A stretch of 7,714 nucleotides of DNA from Gammaproteobacteria bacterium. GTDB taxonomy: Bacteria; Pseudomonadota; Gammaproteobacteria; UBA6429; Thiohalophilaceae. This document shows, piece after piece, positions 6,535-7,714 of the stretch. The translations under genes and the position numbers were made by a program. The notes under the pieces are model-generated. The model saw nothing but the letters and a program-made list of their open reading frames with translations, searched no databases and had not been told where the DNA came from. Where the stretch lies: assembly GCA_029880425.1 (NCBI GenBank), contig JAOUOK010000065.1:1-7714 (forward strand). Direction: 5' to 3'. Positions within the stretch are counted from its first letter, which is position 1; every line of letters starts with the position of its first letter.

Positions 6535-6651
6535 ATAAATTTCAATACTAATATAAACAATAACAACAAGTATCGATATATCTGGAATGAAATTGCAGCT
6601 TCTTCAATTCATTCGACATACATTCTTATTCATTGATTATCGGATATTAAA

Positions 6652-7714
6652 TTGGCCACTCAAAAAACCAGCAAACAGGCTTTAAAAAAGAATATTTTTA
6701 ATATTCAGCCTGCATTTGTAAAAACCTGGGTCAATAATCTTCCAATGGGTAGTACTGGCGAAGCAAGTAAGCAACTTTACCATGCTTTACGCCAGGTAAA
6801 TAAGCAGGAAAACATACTCGACCAACATATTGAATTTCTGGAAACGATTGCACCCACACTTGCATTACTTTATCCACGTTTATCAAAATATTTTTCAGAC
6901 GTCTCTTTGCCGCTCAACACAAAAACACGCAATGCCATTCATGTTACAAATTCTCTGCTTAGTGAAATTCTCTTAAGCTATAAAACTATCATAAAAAAAT
7001 TATTTTCAAAAAAACCTTTTGGCTGGAAAAAACCCTTTACCCTGGCAATACATCGTACGCTCATATATAGCTCACAAATTTTTTACAGCCAACAACTAAC
7101 ATATCAACCTTATAATAAAGGTAGATGGCGTGATATTTTTTGGTGTTACCAACAATCTGAAAATTTAAAACTGCTTAACAAAAGTTATTCAAATTACTCA
7201 GAAGAGAATGAAAAAACCTCACTTCATTACGAATTTAAAAAGCTACTTTTACTATCACTTTTATCAAGCAATGATATTGATTATAAAACCCAGCTAGAAG
7301 TGCAAAAGTTAATGCCTTTATGGATTAAAAATATCGATATACTTCAAAATGAACCAGATGATAAAAAAACCTGTTTTATATTAAACTTAATTAGTGATGT
7401 TCCTCCATATCTTATTGGCACACAAAAAGATAATACAAAACAAACATTAGATCGTTATTACTTAACAACCTCTAAACTGCAAGCATTACTCAGCGCTTAC
7501 CTGAACAAAATTGATGATGAGGGCGCTATTAGATTAGGTAATAACATTTTATTTAAATCAACTATTCAAACTTTATTATCCAGCTGGACACGTAATCACT
7601 TAAGAAAAAATTTAAGGAAAACTGGAACCGGTTTCGTTGATATTATTACTGGTATTACTGCTATTCATTTTGTTCTTAATCAGCAGGATCAACCTGCCTA
7701 TAATGAAACATCTG
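6652..7714 (+). CDS. Large PilZ-type (cyclic di-GMP) protein, N-terminal part (cut by window edge)
   Basis: The frame is open from 6652 to the right edge, giving 354 codons without a stop. An in-frame TGA at 6634 limits the start. The TTG at 6652 is the best candidate, with a weak GGAT 7 bases upstream, and the first in-frame ATG is codon 32, inside a conserved-looking segment. No signal peptide or clear membrane helix is seen; the protein looks helical and lysine-rich. WVNNLPMGSTGEASKQLYHAL (26-46) followed by LETIAP, then GRWRDIF with YQQSE (157-169), and a closing RKNLRK...GITAIHFVLN block (318-343) resemble a gammaproteobacterial family whose C-terminus carries a PilZ domain. That domain would lie beyond the window, so c-di-GMP binding is inference from recalled family patterns. 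It is divergent from mnmG and, by hand count over 6661-7020, its coding strand has more C than G (about 76 to 46), unlike the minus-strand genes. Confidence 0.6.
   Translation, partial: MATQKTSKQALKKNIFNIQPAFVKTWVNNLPMGSTGEASKQLYHALRQVNKQENILDQHIEFLETIAPTLALLYPRLSKYFSDVSLPLNTKTRNAIHVTNSLLSEILLSYKTIIKKLFSKKPFGWKKPFTLAIHRTLIYSSQIFYSQQLTYQPYNKGRWRDIFWCYQQSENLKLLNKSYSNYSEENEKTSLHYEFKKLLLLSLLSSNDIDYKTQLEVQKLMPLWIKNIDILQNEPDDKKTCFILNLISDVPPYLIGTQKDNTKQTLDRYYLTTSKLQALLSAYLNKIDDEGAIRLGNNILFKSTIQTLLSSWTRNHLRKNLRKTGTGFVDIITGITAIHFVLNQQDQPAYNETS

Larger units (their letters stand above)
6387..6651. other. Divergent AT-rich spacer between mnmG and the PilZ-like gene
   Basis: This 265 base spacer contains no gene. 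It separates the leftward mnmG operon from the rightward gene at 6652. It holds the mnmG promoter (6426-6454), a palindrome over its -35 box, and one perfect DnaA box (6526-6534). The stretch 6531-6575 is very AT-rich. In E. coli and Vibrio the chromosomal origin lies at the equivalent place next to mnmG, but here further strong DnaA boxes are missing: only matches with two mismatches are seen, at 6501-6509 (minus) and 6627-6635 (plus). No convincing plus-strand promoter was found. Confidence 0.6.

Overview
This 7.7 kb window is chromosomal DNA from a gammaproteobacterium. It carries the conserved block mnmG (gidA) - rsmG (gidB) - parA - parB - atpI - atpB. All of these genes are on the minus strand and read from right to left. 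The proteins resemble their E. coli counterparts throughout: MnmG keeps Cys47 and Cys277 in E. coli numbering, and the F0 a subunit starts with the same MASE residues and keeps the FMNLMDL segment. parAB sits between rsmG and atpI, an order seen in Vibrio, Pseudomonas-like and many sulfur- or methane-oxidising gammaproteobacteria but not in E. coli. The DNA is moderately AT-rich, with very AT-rich spacers. I cannot name a genus; a Thiotrichales, Methylococcales or Chromatiales relative is my guess from the style of AtpB and the rightmost gene.

Layout from left to right: 1-609 is the N-terminal 203 codons of atpB, cut by the window edge. A short spacer with a hairpin (651-683) separates it from atpI (667-1074 or 1095). 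A 370 bp AT-rich spacer (1096-1465) holds a near-consensus sigma-70 promoter for the atp operon and a palindrome flanked by two imperfect direct repeats. Then come parB, parA and rsmG, closely spaced. Next is a small exported DUF302 protein, an unusual insertion between rsmG and mnmG, with a strong ribosome binding site and a 15 bp palindrome upstream. mnmG (4470-6386) follows. The divergent spacer 6387-6651 contains a good mnmG promoter overlapped by a 12 bp palindrome, and one perfect DnaA box. From 6652 a plus-strand gene runs off the right end; it probably starts with TTG and resembles large PilZ-type (cyclic di-GMP) proteins.

Functionally the window combines tRNA wobble modification (MnmG), 16S rRNA methylation (RsmG), chromosome segregation (ParAB) and ATP synthase assembly (AtpI, AtpB). 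Such clusters usually lie near the replication origin. The divergent spacer with its DnaA box recalls the E. coli and Vibrio arrangement, where oriC abuts mnmG. However, one box is too few, and C exceeds G on the plus strand both left and right of the spacer where I counted, so I do not call it an origin. I found no phage, transposon, CRISPR or defence system. The oddest items are the DUF302 insertion, the repeat/palindrome array upstream of the atp promoter, and the DnaA box in the divergent spacer.
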